Assembly: GCA_024102795.1 (NCBI GenBank)
Contig: JAGFJK010000195.1
Location: forward strand, 1-46,737
DNA from: Pirellulaceae bacterium
Lineage (GTDB): Bacteria; Planctomycetota; Planctomycetia; Pirellulales; Pirellulaceae
Reading direction: 5' to 3'
Length of the DNA: 46,737 nt
In this document: positions 1 through 7,776 of the stretch, one piece after another
How the letters are laid out: each line of letters starts with the position of its first letter
How positions within the stretch are numbered: the stretch's first letter is position 1
Made by a program: the position numbers and the translations under genes
The notes under the pieces: model-generated
Databases searched by the model: none
Seen by the model: only the letters and a program-made list of their open reading frames with translations
What the model was told of the DNA's origin: nothing

Positions 1-624
1 CGAGCGGCGCGAGCGCGGCAACTGCCAGCCGGCCCGCCCCGGGACGCGGGTCGCCAGCGCCAGGATGCGGGCCGAAATCAACAGCAGCCAGTAATCGGTA
101 CTCAGCAGCAGTCCGCCCAGCAGTACACTCAAGCACAGAATCAGCCCGCCGGCCAGGGCGAAGTGTGCCTGGATCAGGCCCCCGCAAAGCGCTCCGCAGT
201 ATCCGCCGGCGCCAATTACCGGCCCGGGCGAGATGTGGGGCGCCAGCAGCGCGGCCAGCGTCGTGATCCCGGCCAGGGACGCCAGCCAGCCCAGCGTGCG
301 GACCACCGGGTTCTCGATTGCCTGGCGGCGAAGCAGCGTGATATCCACCACCGCCAGCGACAGCAGCACGTACCAGGCTCCCACGCCCAGCCCTTGAAAC
401 AACACGTCCGCCGCCAAGGCGCCCCACCGCCCGCATGCATTGTGGAGCTGTTCGTTTTGCGGGTACACCAGCACGTCGGTCGCGTACCACCCGCCCAGCT
501 CGGCGGCCACCTGAGCCACCGGATCGGCCGGATCGTACGTGATCAGCGAAACGCCCAGAAACACGACCAGGGCCAGCAGGCCCAAGGCGAACAGGTCGTG
601 CCGCAGATTACGGTTCTCGAACAT
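1..624 (-). CDS. ftsK: DNA translocase FtsK, amino-terminal part (cut by window edge)
   Basis: Reading the minus strand from an ATG at 622-624 gives an open frame that leaves the window at base 1, about 208 residues. It starts MFENRNLRHDLFALGLLALV, continues with SLITYDPADP, then GRWGALAADVLFQGLGVGAW, and later GGYCGALCGGLIQAHF followed by hydrophobic stretches. This is the pattern of the four-helix FtsK_4TM membrane domain that anchors FtsK at the division septum; the motor domain would lie outside the window. In the family the hexameric motor pumps chromosomal DNA through the closing septum and activates XerCD. No Shine-Dalgarno sequence sits close to the ATG and the frame stays open upstream, so the start rests on resemblance to planctomycete FtsK amino termini. 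The absence of the motor domain here is only the window boundary. Confidence 0.85.
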   Translation of the reverse strand, partial: MFENRNLRHDLFALGLLALVVFLGVSLITYDPADPVAQVAAELGGWYATDVLVYPQNEQLHNACGRWGALAADVLFQGLGVGAWYVLLSLAVVDITLLRRQAIENPVVRTLGWLASLAGITTLAALLAPHISPGPVIGAGGYCGALCGGLIQAHFALAGGLILCLSVLLGGLLLSTDYWLLLISARILALATRVPGRAGWQLPRSRRS

Positions 625-1072
625 CAGCCGCGCCGAATGCTGAGCAACTCCGGCGACGGTTTTCGGGCGCCGGCATGCCGTGGGCGCGTCCTTGCCCGAA
701 ACAACTCCATGAGTCTCATCACGTCTTGTCGGCCAGCGGCGGCAGCAATCACCAATCCGTCCCTGGCCGGCCGCCCGCCTTCCCTGGCACTCAGGATCGG
801 CATGATTGTCCAAGTCCGCATGTTGCGGGCAACGCGGGCGATCCTGGCGATCGGTCCTGCGGGGTCGGCGGCGCATTGGCCGCCGGAAGAATAGCTCCCG
901 CCGCCGCGGTGTCCAGGGATTTCCCGCCGCGCCGCCCGGAGAATCCGAGAAGCGGCGTCCACGGCGCACGTGGCGCCGGTTGTAGGGGGACCGGGCCGCA
1001 TCAAAGACTGGAAGGCCACCAAACGGACCGGCGGGCCCGCGGGCCGATCACCACCCGCAAGCCGGCACGGTG
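625..1072. other. Intergenic stretch with no recognised gene
   Basis: About 450 GC-rich bases lie between the ftsK start and the end of the LarA-like gene, both on the minus strand. I looked on both strands for tRNA T-arms, RNase P or tmRNA signatures and conserved small proteins and recognised none. Several open frames cross it, but their translations are Arg/Gly/Pro/Ala-rich and look like GC-driven artefacts. It probably carries the ftsK promoter, though no convincing -35/-10 pair stands out. Confidence 0.5.
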
Positions 1073-2350
1073 TCAGGCGCTGGCAACCTGGGCCAGCACG
1101 TAGGGTCCCTTGGGAATCACGGCCACCTGCGCGTCCCGCCCGTACTCCCGCAGGGAATCGGCCAAGGCCTGCTCGACCGTCGGAGCCGCCTCGACAAACA
1201 ACCGGTTGAGCGTTTCGGCGGGCAGTCCGTCGCTCACGATCTTGACCCGCGCCTTGCGGCAGACCTTGGCCAACTCCTCCAGTTGCCACTGGTCCATGAC
1301 GAAATAGTCCTTGCCCAGAATGCGTTCCATGAACACGTCCAGGCTGGGATTCTCGTCGAACAACTGTTGGAATTGCGGGCTGCCGATGCCTTCGGAAAGA
1401 CTGGCCGCCAGGATGATGGTGCCGCCCTGCTTGACCACGGGCAAGGCTCCGGTCAGCCCCTTCACGGCCTGATAGAACGTGGTGTCCAGCGGATAGCCCG
1501 CGCAACTGGTGATCACAATGTCCACGGGCCGCGGCACCGTGTCCACGACCACCTCGCGAACGAAATCCACGCCCTCCAGGAAGGCCTGCTCCATGTCGCC
1601 GGCCACGAACTTCAGCGGCCGACGCTGCGAGTCAATCACCACGTTGGCGATGAAATCGCAACCCGCTCGGCGAGCGATCCAGGTGTTTTCCTCGTGCACC
1701 GGGTTCCCATCCAGGATCCCGCAATCGGCGTGGGGATGCTCCAGGAAGTCGGGGCCGTGCCAGACCTTGACGGTTTCCAGCGCGGCGATGCCGGGACAGA
1801 TCAATTTGCGGCCGCCGGAAAACCCGGCCATCAAATGGGGCTCGATCAGCCCGATCGTGATCTTCAGATCCGACTCGACGTACCGCGAATCGATCCAGAT
1901 CGGGACCCCTCGCGGACTGTCTCCCAGGTAAGAATGCTCGGACAGATTCTGGCCGTCGTGGTTCTCGATGCGGTACGTGCGAGCGATCTCCGCTCCGACC
2001 ATTTCGACCAGCTCGTCGCCCACATTCGGCCGGTGCAGTCCGGTGGCGATCAGGATCAGGATCCGCTCGCGGGGCACGCCGCTGGCTTCCAGCGTCTGGA
2101 GAATCGGCCGCAGCATCAGCTCGTTGGGCACCGGTCGCGTGATGTCGCAGATCACGATGCAGGCGCTGGTCCGACCTCGAGCCAGTTCCGCCAGCGGCGG
2201 CGACCCGAGCGGCCGATCCAGCACCTCGCGCAGTTCCCCCTCCGGATCGGCCAGGGGAACCGCATCCTTGTAGGCCAGCGGGCGGACTGCCAGGTCGTCG
2301 GGCAGGTCGATCTCCAGCCCCGTGCGACCGTACTCCAAACGAAACCTCAT
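1073..2350 (-). CDS. LarA-like nickel-pincer racemase (DUF2088 family)
   Basis: 425 residues, the usual length for LarA. Residues about 66-75 ([10 protein letters not shown]), 103-108 (TGLHRP), 170-187 ([18 protein letters not shown]) and HPHADC near 205 match the lactate racemase family. By analogy with Lactiplantibacillus LarA, Lys182 would attach the nickel-pincer cofactor, and His106, His172 and a His near 205 would supply metal binding and acid/base chemistry. LarA interconverts D- and L-lactate; many homologues act on other 2-hydroxy acids, so the substrate is open. No larB, larC or larE cofactor-synthesis gene lies nearby. The start codon overlaps the stop of the upstream small basic protein gene (ATGA), which suggests translational coupling. 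Confidence 0.85.
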   Translation of the reverse strand: MRFRLEYGRTGLEIDLPDDLAVRPLAYKDAVPLADPEGELREVLDRPLGSPPLAELARGRTSACIVICDITRPVPNELMLRPILQTLEASGVPRERILILIATGLHRPNVGDELVEMVGAEIARTYRIENHDGQNLSEHSYLGDSPRGVPIWIDSRYVESDLKITIGLIEPHLMAGFSGGRKLICPGIAALETVKVWHGPDFLEHPHADCGILDGNPVHEENTWIARRAGCDFIANVVIDSQRRPLKFVAGDMEQAFLEGVDFVREVVVDTVPRPVDIVITSCAGYPLDTTFYQAVKGLTGALPVVKQGGTIILAASLSEGIGSPQFQQLFDENPSLDVFMERILGKDYFVMDQWQLEELAKVCRKARVKIVSDGLPAETLNRLFVEAAPTVEQALADSLREYGRDAQVAVIPKGPYVLAQVASA

Positions 2351-2574
2351 TTACCCTTCTTTCCGGTGGTCTTCTCTTCTTCCTCGCCCTTCTTGGCCTT
2401 CTTCTTCTTCTTCAAGGAGACCTTGAGCACCCGGACCTTGGGGATGCCCAGCACGGGATCCCCTTCCACCCAGCGGTCCGCTTCCTTGAGCTTTTCGAGG
2501 CGTTCGGCGCGGGTCAGCACATTCCGCGAACGAATCATGCCGGCCCGCACCTTGAGGCTCTTGTCGATAGTCAT
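2347..2574 (-). CDS. PVC-superphylum small basic protein
   Basis: About 75 residues starting [20 protein letters not shown], followed by [28 protein letters not shown] and a Lys/Glu-rich tail. This matches the short basic protein typical of Planctomycetes, Verrucomicrobia and Chlamydiae (small basic protein family, recalled as TIGR04137), described as a PVC signature protein able to bind nucleic acids. I chose the ATG at 2574 because the family begins MxIDKSLK and a purine-rich GGAAAGGATCGGAAG precedes it; a start at 2595 would add seven residues. The stop overlaps the LarA-like start by four bases. A ribosomal or RNA-related role is inference from family literature and charge, not visible in the sequence. 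Confidence 0.8.
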   Translation of the reverse strand: MTIDKSLKVRAGMIRSRNVLTRAERLEKLKEADRWVEGDPVLGIPKVRVLKVSLKKKKKAKKGEEEEKTTGKKGK

Positions 2575-2689
2575 CTTCCGATCCTTTCCCGCCAATCTGT
2601 CTCAGCCGAATCCATGAATATAGGGTCCCCAGCCGCCGAGTTCAACCGCAACCGGCCGGCATCGCCACGGCAGGCGGTGCCTTTTTCGG

Positions 2690-3568
2690 CTACTCGTCAT
2701 CGCCGGCAATCTGTCGCAGGTCGCGGACCACTTGTTCCATGGTCTGGGGGCGGTCGTTGGGGTTGGCCTTCATACAGCGCATAATCAGCCGCCCCAGCTT
2801 GCGGTTAAGCGTGGGACGGAACTCCAGGATTTCGATCGGGGGCAGCGTGTCGTGAGTCAGGGCGGCCTGCCCCGTCGCGTCCCCGGACGGCCAGGGCAGT
2901 TGGCAGGCACAGACGTGGTACGCGGTGACGCCGAACGAGAAAACGTCGAGCCGCTGGTCGGTCCAGCGTCGGCGGACCACTTCGGGCGACATGTACAGCG
3001 GAGTTCCGGTGCGGTTGCCGGGCTGCATGAATTCGCGGGTGGCCGGCACCGTCAGGCCGAAGTCGATCAGTTTCAGCGCCTCGCCATCCGGCGAGACGAT
3101 AAAATTCCGCGGGCAGACGTCGCGGTGGATATACCCGGCCTTGTGGACCACCTCCAGCGCCTCGGCCATCTGGCGCACCAGCAGCAAGCGGCGGCCTTCC
3201 AACAGCGGGTCGTTGTTGTGCACCAGCGTCTGCAGACCCGGCCCCGACAGGTATTCCATGACGATGTAAGGCACGCCCTCGGACGTCGTCCCGTACTCGT
3301 ACGTCTCGACGATCAGCGGGTGCTTGAACGAGCTGGCGATCTCGCCCTCGGACGGTTTCTTCAAACCCTTGAAACGGGCTTCGAACGCGGTCACTTTCTC
3401 GCGGTCGCCCACCTTCAGCCCCACGATGCGGCCGTCCCGCCGGTCCCGCGCCATGTAGAAGCTGGACATGGTGCCGGAGACGGCCTCCCGCAACAGCTCG
3501 AAGCGGTCCGACACATCGACCTTCTTCGTGCCCTGAAACATGGACTGGAAGCGGTCCAGCAGTCCCAT
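2690..3568 (-). CDS. Atypical Ser/Thr protein kinase, cytosolic
   Basis: 292 residues beginning MGLLDRFQSMFQG, a single kinase domain with no membrane segment or sensor. Visible landmarks: a Lys in VGLKVGD, a possible helix-C Glu in SEGEIASSFKHP, the catalytic loop HRDVCPRNF, DFG in LIDFGLTV, GTPLYMSPE, and the late DVFSFGVTAYH. Two features are unusual. The glycine-rich loop is poor (EAVSGTMSS), and the Lys of HRDLKPxN is Cys. The catalytic Asp, the Asn and DFG remain, so activity is possible but not assured. The ATG at 3568 lies four bases after the accD stop, with GGAAG upstream; an earlier start at 3604 would overlap accD. It is the last gene of the rpe/phosphatase-like/accD operon, which hints at a role linked to carbon or lipid metabolism (inference). 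Confidence 0.8.
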   Translation of the reverse strand: MGLLDRFQSMFQGTKKVDVSDRFELLREAVSGTMSSFYMARDRRDGRIVGLKVGDREKVTAFEARFKGLKKPSEGEIASSFKHPLIVETYEYGTTSEGVPYIVMEYLSGPGLQTLVHNNDPLLEGRRLLLVRQMAEALEVVHKAGYIHRDVCPRNFIVSPDGEALKLIDFGLTVPATREFMQPGNRTGTPLYMSPEVVRRRWTDQRLDVFSFGVTAYHVCACQLPWPSGDATGQAALTHDTLPPIEILEFRPTLNRKLGRLIMRCMKANPNDRPQTMEQVVRDLRQIAGDDE

Positions 3569-3572
3569 CGCC

Positions 3573-4394
3573 TTACTTCCCACAGTAGTCGATGGTGCGG
3601 GCAATCTCGCTCTTCAACTTGTCGCGCGGGACGATGCGGTCGACGAATCCGTGCTCCAGCAGGAATTCGCTGGTCTGGAAGCCCTTGGGCAGCTCGATGC
3701 GGATCGTGGCCTTGATCGTCCGCGGGCCGGCGAAACCGATCAGGGCCTGAGGCTCGGCGAACACCAGGTCGCCCAACGAGGCGAAACTGGCGGCCACGCC
3801 GCCCATCGTCGGGTTGGTCAACACCGAAATGAACAACCCCCCCTCGCGATCGTAGCGGGCCAGGGCGGCCGAAATCTTGGCCATCTGCATCAGCGACAGG
3901 ATGCCCTCGTGCATGCGAGCCCCGCCGCCCGAACCGCTGACCACGATCAACGGCAGCCGCTGCTCGGTCGCCCGTTCGACCAGCCGCGTCAGCCGCTCGC
4001 CCACCACGCTGCCCATGCTGCCCATGAGGAAGGCCGAGTCGGTGACGCCGAACGCCACGCGGCGAGCGCGAATCATCCCGCAGCCGGTAATCGCGGCGTC
4101 CAAGAGACCGGTCCGCTCCTGCTCCAGCTTCAGCCGCTCGTCGTAGCGCTTCTTATCCTGAAACTCCAACGGGTCCGTCGGGCGCAAACCCCCGTCCCAT
4201 TCCTCGAACGTCCCGGTATCCAGCACCTGCTCGATCCGCTCGCGGGCCGAGACGTAGAAGTGATACCCGCACTCGGGACAGACACTCAGACGCTTCTCCG
4301 CTTCCTTGCGAAAGATGGCGTTCTGGCAGCCCGGGCAGCGCAGCCAGAGACCCTCCGGTACACCCCGTTTTGTGCGTTTGATGGGTGAAGCCAT
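3573..4394 (-). CDS. accD: Acetyl-CoA carboxylase carboxyltransferase subunit beta
   Basis: 273 residues, normal for AccD. The amino terminus carries a four-Cys zinc ribbon (CPGCQ, then [10 protein letters not shown]), followed by the crotonase-fold carboxyltransferase domain with [52 protein letters not shown] and [12 protein letters not shown]. With AccA it transfers carboxyl from carboxybiotin to acetyl-CoA, making malonyl-CoA for fatty acid synthesis. The ATG at 4394 ([17 protein letters not shown]) is chosen because homologues begin just before the zinc ribbon; a longer frame exists upstream but overlaps the previous gene with low-complexity sequence. It lies 32 bases after the phosphatase-like gene and 4 bases before the kinase gene. 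No accA is visible in the window. Confidence 0.95.
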   Translation of the reverse strand: MASPIKRTKRGVPEGLWLRCPGCQNAIFRKEAEKRLSVCPECGYHFYVSARERIEQVLDTGTFEEWDGGLRPTDPLEFQDKKRYDERLKLEQERTGLLDAAITGCGMIRARRVAFGVTDSAFLMGSMGSVVGERLTRLVERATEQRLPLIVVSGSGGGARMHEGILSLMQMAKISAALARYDREGGLFISVLTNPTMGGVAASFASLGDLVFAEPQALIGFAGPRTIKATIRIELPKGFQTSEFLLEHGFVDRIVPRDKLKSEIARTIDYCGK

Positions 4395-4426
4395 TGTCCG
4401 CCCCCGACTACCCGCTGAAGACATTG

Positions 4427-5008
4427 CTACCCGCTGAAGACCATGTCTCGCGGCTCCACTTCCAGCAACTCCCACCGCCCACAATCGCAGGCCGCCTTCC
4501 ACAAGTCTCCCAGGTCCCGCTGCAGCAACAGGCTCTTGACCAGGCTGGCCAACGGTTCCGAGACGACCAGGGCCAGCGAGCCGCGGCGATGCTTCCGCAG
4601 CATCTTCGCCAGCGCCAGGCGGACACGCTGCTCGGCAGATTGGAGCGTCTCGCCCTGCGGCGGGCAAACCGATCCAGGGTCGTCCTGCCAGAGGCGATAG
4701 ACCTTGGGCTGCGTTCGCCGCACCTCCTCAATCAGCTTCCCGTGCCAGAGCCCATGGTCCAGGTTGCGAAGCTTGTCGAGCGGCTTGACCCGGATGCCCC
4801 GCTCGGCCGCCAGTGCCGCCGCCGTCTGCTGAGCACACTGGCAGGGTGAGCAGTACACCACTTCCAACTCGACCTCCGCCAGCTCGTGAATCGTGCGGGC
4901 CACCTGGTGCGTGCCGTTTTCGTTCAAGGGAATGTCCAGGGTGCCCTTGATCCGCCCCTGCTCGTCGAAATCCGTCGATCCCGGCCGAATCAACACAATG
5001 CGCAACAT
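4427..5008 (-). CDS. Histidine-phosphatase-fold protein lacking catalytic residues
   Basis: 193 residues with the overall pattern of the histidine phosphatase (phosphoglycerate mutase-like) superfamily: [20 protein letters not shown] at the start, [20 protein letters not shown] near 54-66, [11 protein letters not shown] at 80-90, and [10 protein letters not shown] near 146-155. Every catalytic position appears changed: RHG is RPG (Pro9), the Arg of SPLxRAxxTA is Cys58, the Glu of LREIDFGxWEG is Asn82, and the second His (normally VVSHG) is Glu151. The phosphohistidine mechanism therefore cannot operate, and the protein is probably a pseudoenzyme with a binding or regulatory role. It lies in a tight operon between rpe (15 bases upstream) and accD (32 bases downstream). 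The fold is fairly certain; the function is unknown. Confidence 0.8.
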   Translation of the reverse strand: MLRIVLIRPGSTDFDEQGRIKGTLDIPLNENGTHQVARTIHELAEVELEVVYCSPCQCAQQTAAALAAERGIRVKPLDKLRNLDHGLWHGKLIEEVRRTQPKVYRLWQDDPGSVCPPQGETLQSAEQRVRLALAKMLRKHRRGSLALVVSEPLASLVKSLLLQRDLGDLWKAACDCGRWELLEVEPRDMVFSG

Positions 5009-5023
5009 CAGCGGTTCCAGCCT

Positions 5024-5713
5024 TCAAAGTAGTGCGGCACGGTGCACCAGGTCGGCCACCGTCGCCGTGTAATCCTGCCGGCGAAAGATGGCCGAACCGA
5101 CCACAAACCAGGTCGCCCCGGCCTCCGCGCAGGAACCAATCGTTGTTGGATCAATGCCCCCGTCCACTTCCAGCACCGTGCCCGCGGCCACACGCGACCG
5201 CAGCCAGCTCAGTTTCTCCAGCGCCACGCGGTTGAATGCCTGCCCGCCAAAGCCCGCCTCGACACTCATCACCAACACCAGGTCCACCGCGTCCAGCAAC
5301 TGCTCGATCGTCGTCAACGGCGTCCCCGGATTCAAGGCCACTCCCGCCGCCATGCCGCGGTCACGTATCCGCTCCAGCACAGCCCGTGGCTCGTCCGCCG
5401 CTTCGACATGGATCGTCAGCAGATCGGCCCCCGCCTCGTAGAACGCCTCCACGTATCGCCCAGGGTCCGCAATCATCAGGTGCACGTCCAGCGGCAGATC
5501 CGTCAACCGCCGAATGGCCGCCACAATCGGCATGCCATAAGTCAGATTGGGCACGAAGCAGCCGTCCATCACGTCCAAGTGCAGGGCCTGCACTTCCGCC
5601 GCCTCCAGCCGGCGAACCTCCGCCTGCAAGTTGCCAAAATCGCATTGCAGCAACGAGGGCAACACCAGCGGGCCCTGACCACGCAACCGGACTAGATGAT
5701 CGCGTCGAGACAT
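5024..5713 (-). CDS. rpe: Ribulose-phosphate 3-epimerase
   Basis: 229 residues from ATG 5713 (MSRRDHLVRLRGQGPLVLPS). The (beta/alpha)8 landmarks are present: ALHLDVMDGCFVPNLTYG, LDVHLMI, TIHVEA, GVALNPGTP, VLVMSVEAGFGGQAF, LEVDGGI and FVVGSAIF. The His of DVHLMI and the Asp residues of DVMDG and EVDGG are the expected metal-binding and acid/base positions. The enzyme interconverts ribulose 5-phosphate and xylulose 5-phosphate in the pentose phosphate pathway. A GTG at 5752 would add 13 residues; I prefer the ATG because homologues start close to it. The usual Ser after LAPS is in a slightly divergent LPSLLQCDF, which is tolerated in the family. It is the first gene of the operon with the phosphatase-like protein, accD and the kinase. 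Confidence 0.93.
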   Translation of the reverse strand: MSRRDHLVRLRGQGPLVLPSLLQCDFGNLQAEVRRLEAAEVQALHLDVMDGCFVPNLTYGMPIVAAIRRLTDLPLDVHLMIADPGRYVEAFYEAGADLLTIHVEAADEPRAVLERIRDRGMAAGVALNPGTPLTTIEQLLDAVDLVLVMSVEAGFGGQAFNRVALEKLSWLRSRVAAGTVLEVDGGIDPTTIGSCAEAGATWFVVGSAIFRRQDYTATVADLVHRAALL

Positions 5714-6096
5714 CCGCGGTGTGTCCGTGAGCCGGGCAACATACCAATCCACACGAAGTGATTACCGAAACGTGATTTCGAACCGCTGGATTGAAGGCTC
5801 GGACTCGAGCCGCCCTGGATGAGTTGCCGCGTAAACTACCATGCTGGCCGATCCTGGCTACCCCATGATTCTACCAAGGCCCGTGTCGGCCGTCTGCGCT
5901 GGTTGGGGCCGTGAAAGGTAAACTGTTTGATGGCAGAGGTTTACTGGTGATTGGACGGTCGGCCGGGAGGCTTCCGGCAGTGGTGGGCTCTTGGCTGGGC
6001 CGATAAACGAGGCGTTGGCCAAGGCAAGGCAGTTTGCCTTCCTCCTCGCTGACACGTCGGGCTACTTTTGATTTTCAAAACGGCCCGGTACAACCG
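5714..6096. other. Intergenic region with a possible dispersed repeat
   Basis: About 380 bases between scpB and rpe with no convincing gene. Near the scpB end there is a short hairpin (AAGGCA, loop GTT, TGCCTT at 6026-6040). Beside it, on the minus strand, is GTAGCCCGACGTGTCAGCG (6045-6065), which I recall as resembling a motif repeated in Pirellulales intergenic regions; no second copy is visible in this window. The rpe promoter should lie near 5720-5850 on the minus strand, but I cannot place it. Confidence 0.35.
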
Positions 6097-6921
6097 CTAC
6101 GGGGCGCGATCCGGCTCCTGGCTGCGGGGAAGCTCCTCCAAGCTGGCCAGCCCGAACAGTTCCAGAAACCGCTGCGTGGTCCGGTAAATCGGCACTCGCG
6201 GCCGCTCGGCGTCCCGCTCCACCTCCAACAGTTCGCGGCGGACCAGTTGCGCCAGCACTCCGCCAACCGGCCGGCCACGCAACTGCTCCACCTCGTCGCG
6301 AGCCACCGGCTGGTTGTAGGCCACGATCGCCAGCACATCGATCGCCTGCTGCGACAGGCGAGTGGCCTTGATGCGGCCCAGGAACTTGTCCCGTAGCGGG
6401 GCCATCTCCGGCCGCAATTCCAGCCGGTACCCTGGTCCCGCCGAAACGATGTGAAACGCCGCCCGCTGCTGGTCGTAACTGGCGTTGAGTTCCGTCACCA
6501 GTTCGTCAATCTCGCGCGGGCTGACACCCCGCATCAGGGCCGCGATCTGCTTGTTGGTCAAGGGCTGACTGGCCGGATGCCCGACGAACAGAATCGCCTC
6601 CAGAATGCTGGCCGGCGAAACGGGACATGTGCCGTCGACCTCCGGCAGGCCGTCTCCGCCGCCCCCCGCGCCAAACCGCTCGGAATCTTCCGAGCCGCCA
6701 TCCGCCCCGGACTCGGCCTGGTCGTCGCCCGCGGCCGCGTCGGCCGCGTCGTCACTGGCCGGTTCATACGGGTCGGCCCCGCTGCCCAGCAGTTGGGCGT
6801 AGGTCCGACTGAGCGCGTCCAACGACAATCCCTGCTCGTCGGCCGGGGCCAGGAACTGCTCCAGTCCCAACTGGCCGTTCTCGGCGCCACTCTCTTCGGG
6901 ATCCCGCGGGGCGCGGCTCAT
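6097..6921 (-). CDS. scpB: Segregation and condensation protein B
   Basis: 274 residues. The carboxyl half is typical ScpB: SILEAILFVGHPASQPLT, IDELVTELNASYD, FHIVSAGPGYRLELRPE, LSQQAIDVLAIVAYNQPVAR, EVEQLRGRPVGGVLAQLV and YRTTQRFLELFGL, forming two winged-helix domains. ScpB bridges ScpA and SMC in the bacterial condensin. The first 90 or so residues are an Asp/Glu/Gly/Ala-rich extension with no family counterpart, probably disordered. The start at 6921 lies three bases after the stop of the upstream TIM-barrel gene (6925), so scpB is read with the sugar-metabolism genes. No scpA or smc is visible nearby. Confidence 0.92.
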   Translation of the reverse strand: MSRAPRDPEESGAENGQLGLEQFLAPADEQGLSLDALSRTYAQLLGSGADPYEPASDDAADAAAGDDQAESGADGGSEDSERFGAGGGGDGLPEVDGTCPVSPASILEAILFVGHPASQPLTNKQIAALMRGVSPREIDELVTELNASYDQQRAAFHIVSAGPGYRLELRPEMAPLRDKFLGRIKATRLSQQAIDVLAIVAYNQPVARDEVEQLRGRPVGGVLAQLVRRELLEVERDAERPRVPIYRTTQRFLELFGLASLEELPRSQEPDRAP

Positions 6922-6924
6922 CGG

Positions 6925-7776
6925 TCAGCCCCAGTGCTTATCAACTTGCTTCTTCATGAAAGCCAGACCGTCGCGCGCCAACTGCTCCTCGCTGTCGAAC
7001 ATCCGCCGCCAGATTTTGGTGGCCGCCGCCAATTCGGGCAACGCCAGGCCAAACGCCTCGATCATCAACCAGCCGTCGTACTCCACTTCCGACAGCGTTT
7101 TGAAGTTGCGATTCCAGCGGACATTCCCCTTACCTGGCGTGCTGCGGTCGTTCTCCGAAATGTGGACGTGGCACAACAGGTCGCCACAGTCTCGAATCGC
7201 GGCCGGGATATTCTTCTCCTCGATGTGCGAGTGGAACGTGTCGTACATGACCCGGCACCGCGGATGATCCACCTGGCGGGCGAAGCGGGTCGCTTCCGCG
7301 TGGGTGTTCAGCAGATAACATTCGAAGCGGTTCAGGCACTCCACGCCCAGCGTCACGCCTACCTGCCCGGCATGCTCGGCCACTTGCCGCATGCTCTCGA
7401 CACCCCAATTCCATTCATCTTCGGTCGGTCCCTGGCCGCTGAAGTGGCCCAGCGCCGAATGGTAGGGACCGACCAGCAACTCCGCGCCCGCCGCCGCGCA
7501 GCAGTCCAGCACGCGGCAGGTCTTGGCCACCCCCGCGGCTCGCACCTCGGCCTCCGGGCTGATCGGATTATCCTCCACGCCCCGCACGGTGACCGCCGTG
7601 CGTTGCAGCCCCAGGTCGTCCAGCCGGCGGCCCCAGGCGTCGTACTTCTGGACATCGTCGTCAAAGATTGGCAACTCCACGCCGTCGTAGCCCATCGCCT
7701 TCAACGACTCCAGTACCGGCAGCATCCCGTCGTGCAGGTCGCCGGTCCACAGCAGCAGATTCATGCCGAATTTCAT
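6925..7776 (-). CDS. Sugar phosphate isomerase/epimerase-like TIM-barrel protein
   Basis: 283 residues from ATG 7776 (MKFGMNLLLWTGDLHDGMLP). The xylose-isomerase-like/AP-endonuclease-2 barrel is indicated by GYDGVELPIFD, GPYHSALGHFSG, GVTLGVECLNRFECYL, CRVMYDTFHSHIEE, LCHVHISENDRSTPGKGN and GWLMIEAFG. The Glu of GVECLN, Asp of YDTFH, His of HVHISEND and Glu of MIEAFG form the usual divalent-metal ligands. Related proteins are D-tagatose/D-psicose 3-epimerases and IolE/IolH-like enzymes, so an epimerase on a ketose is the best guess; the substrate is not fixed. The start ATG overlaps the previous gene's TGA by one base (TGATG), indicating coupled translation. It is followed after three bases by scpB. 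Confidence 0.85.
   Translation of the reverse strand: MKFGMNLLLWTGDLHDGMLPVLESLKAMGYDGVELPIFDDDVQKYDAWGRRLDDLGLQRTAVTVRGVEDNPISPEAEVRAAGVAKTCRVLDCCAAAGAELLVGPYHSALGHFSGQGPTEDEWNWGVESMRQVAEHAGQVGVTLGVECLNRFECYLLNTHAEATRFARQVDHPRCRVMYDTFHSHIEEKNIPAAIRDCGDLLCHVHISENDRSTPGKGNVRWNRNFKTLSEVEYDGWLMIEAFGLALPELAAATKIWRRMFDSEEQLARDGLAFMKKQVDKHWG

Noticed and set aside
1070..2617. A 515-codon plus-strand frame opposite the LarA-like and small basic protein genes
   Set aside because: Both minus-strand genes have strong family motifs and coupled start/stop codons; the plus frame is compositional.
5760..5790. T-arm-like GGTTCGAAATC on the minus strand, possible tRNA
   Set aside because: The flanking bases do not form the five-pair T stem, and no acceptor, D or anticodon stems can be drawn around it.
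5858..6055. A 65-codon minus-strand frame between rpe and scpB
   Set aside because: No ribosome-binding site, no recognised similarity, and it crosses the hairpin and suspected repeat at 6026-6065.
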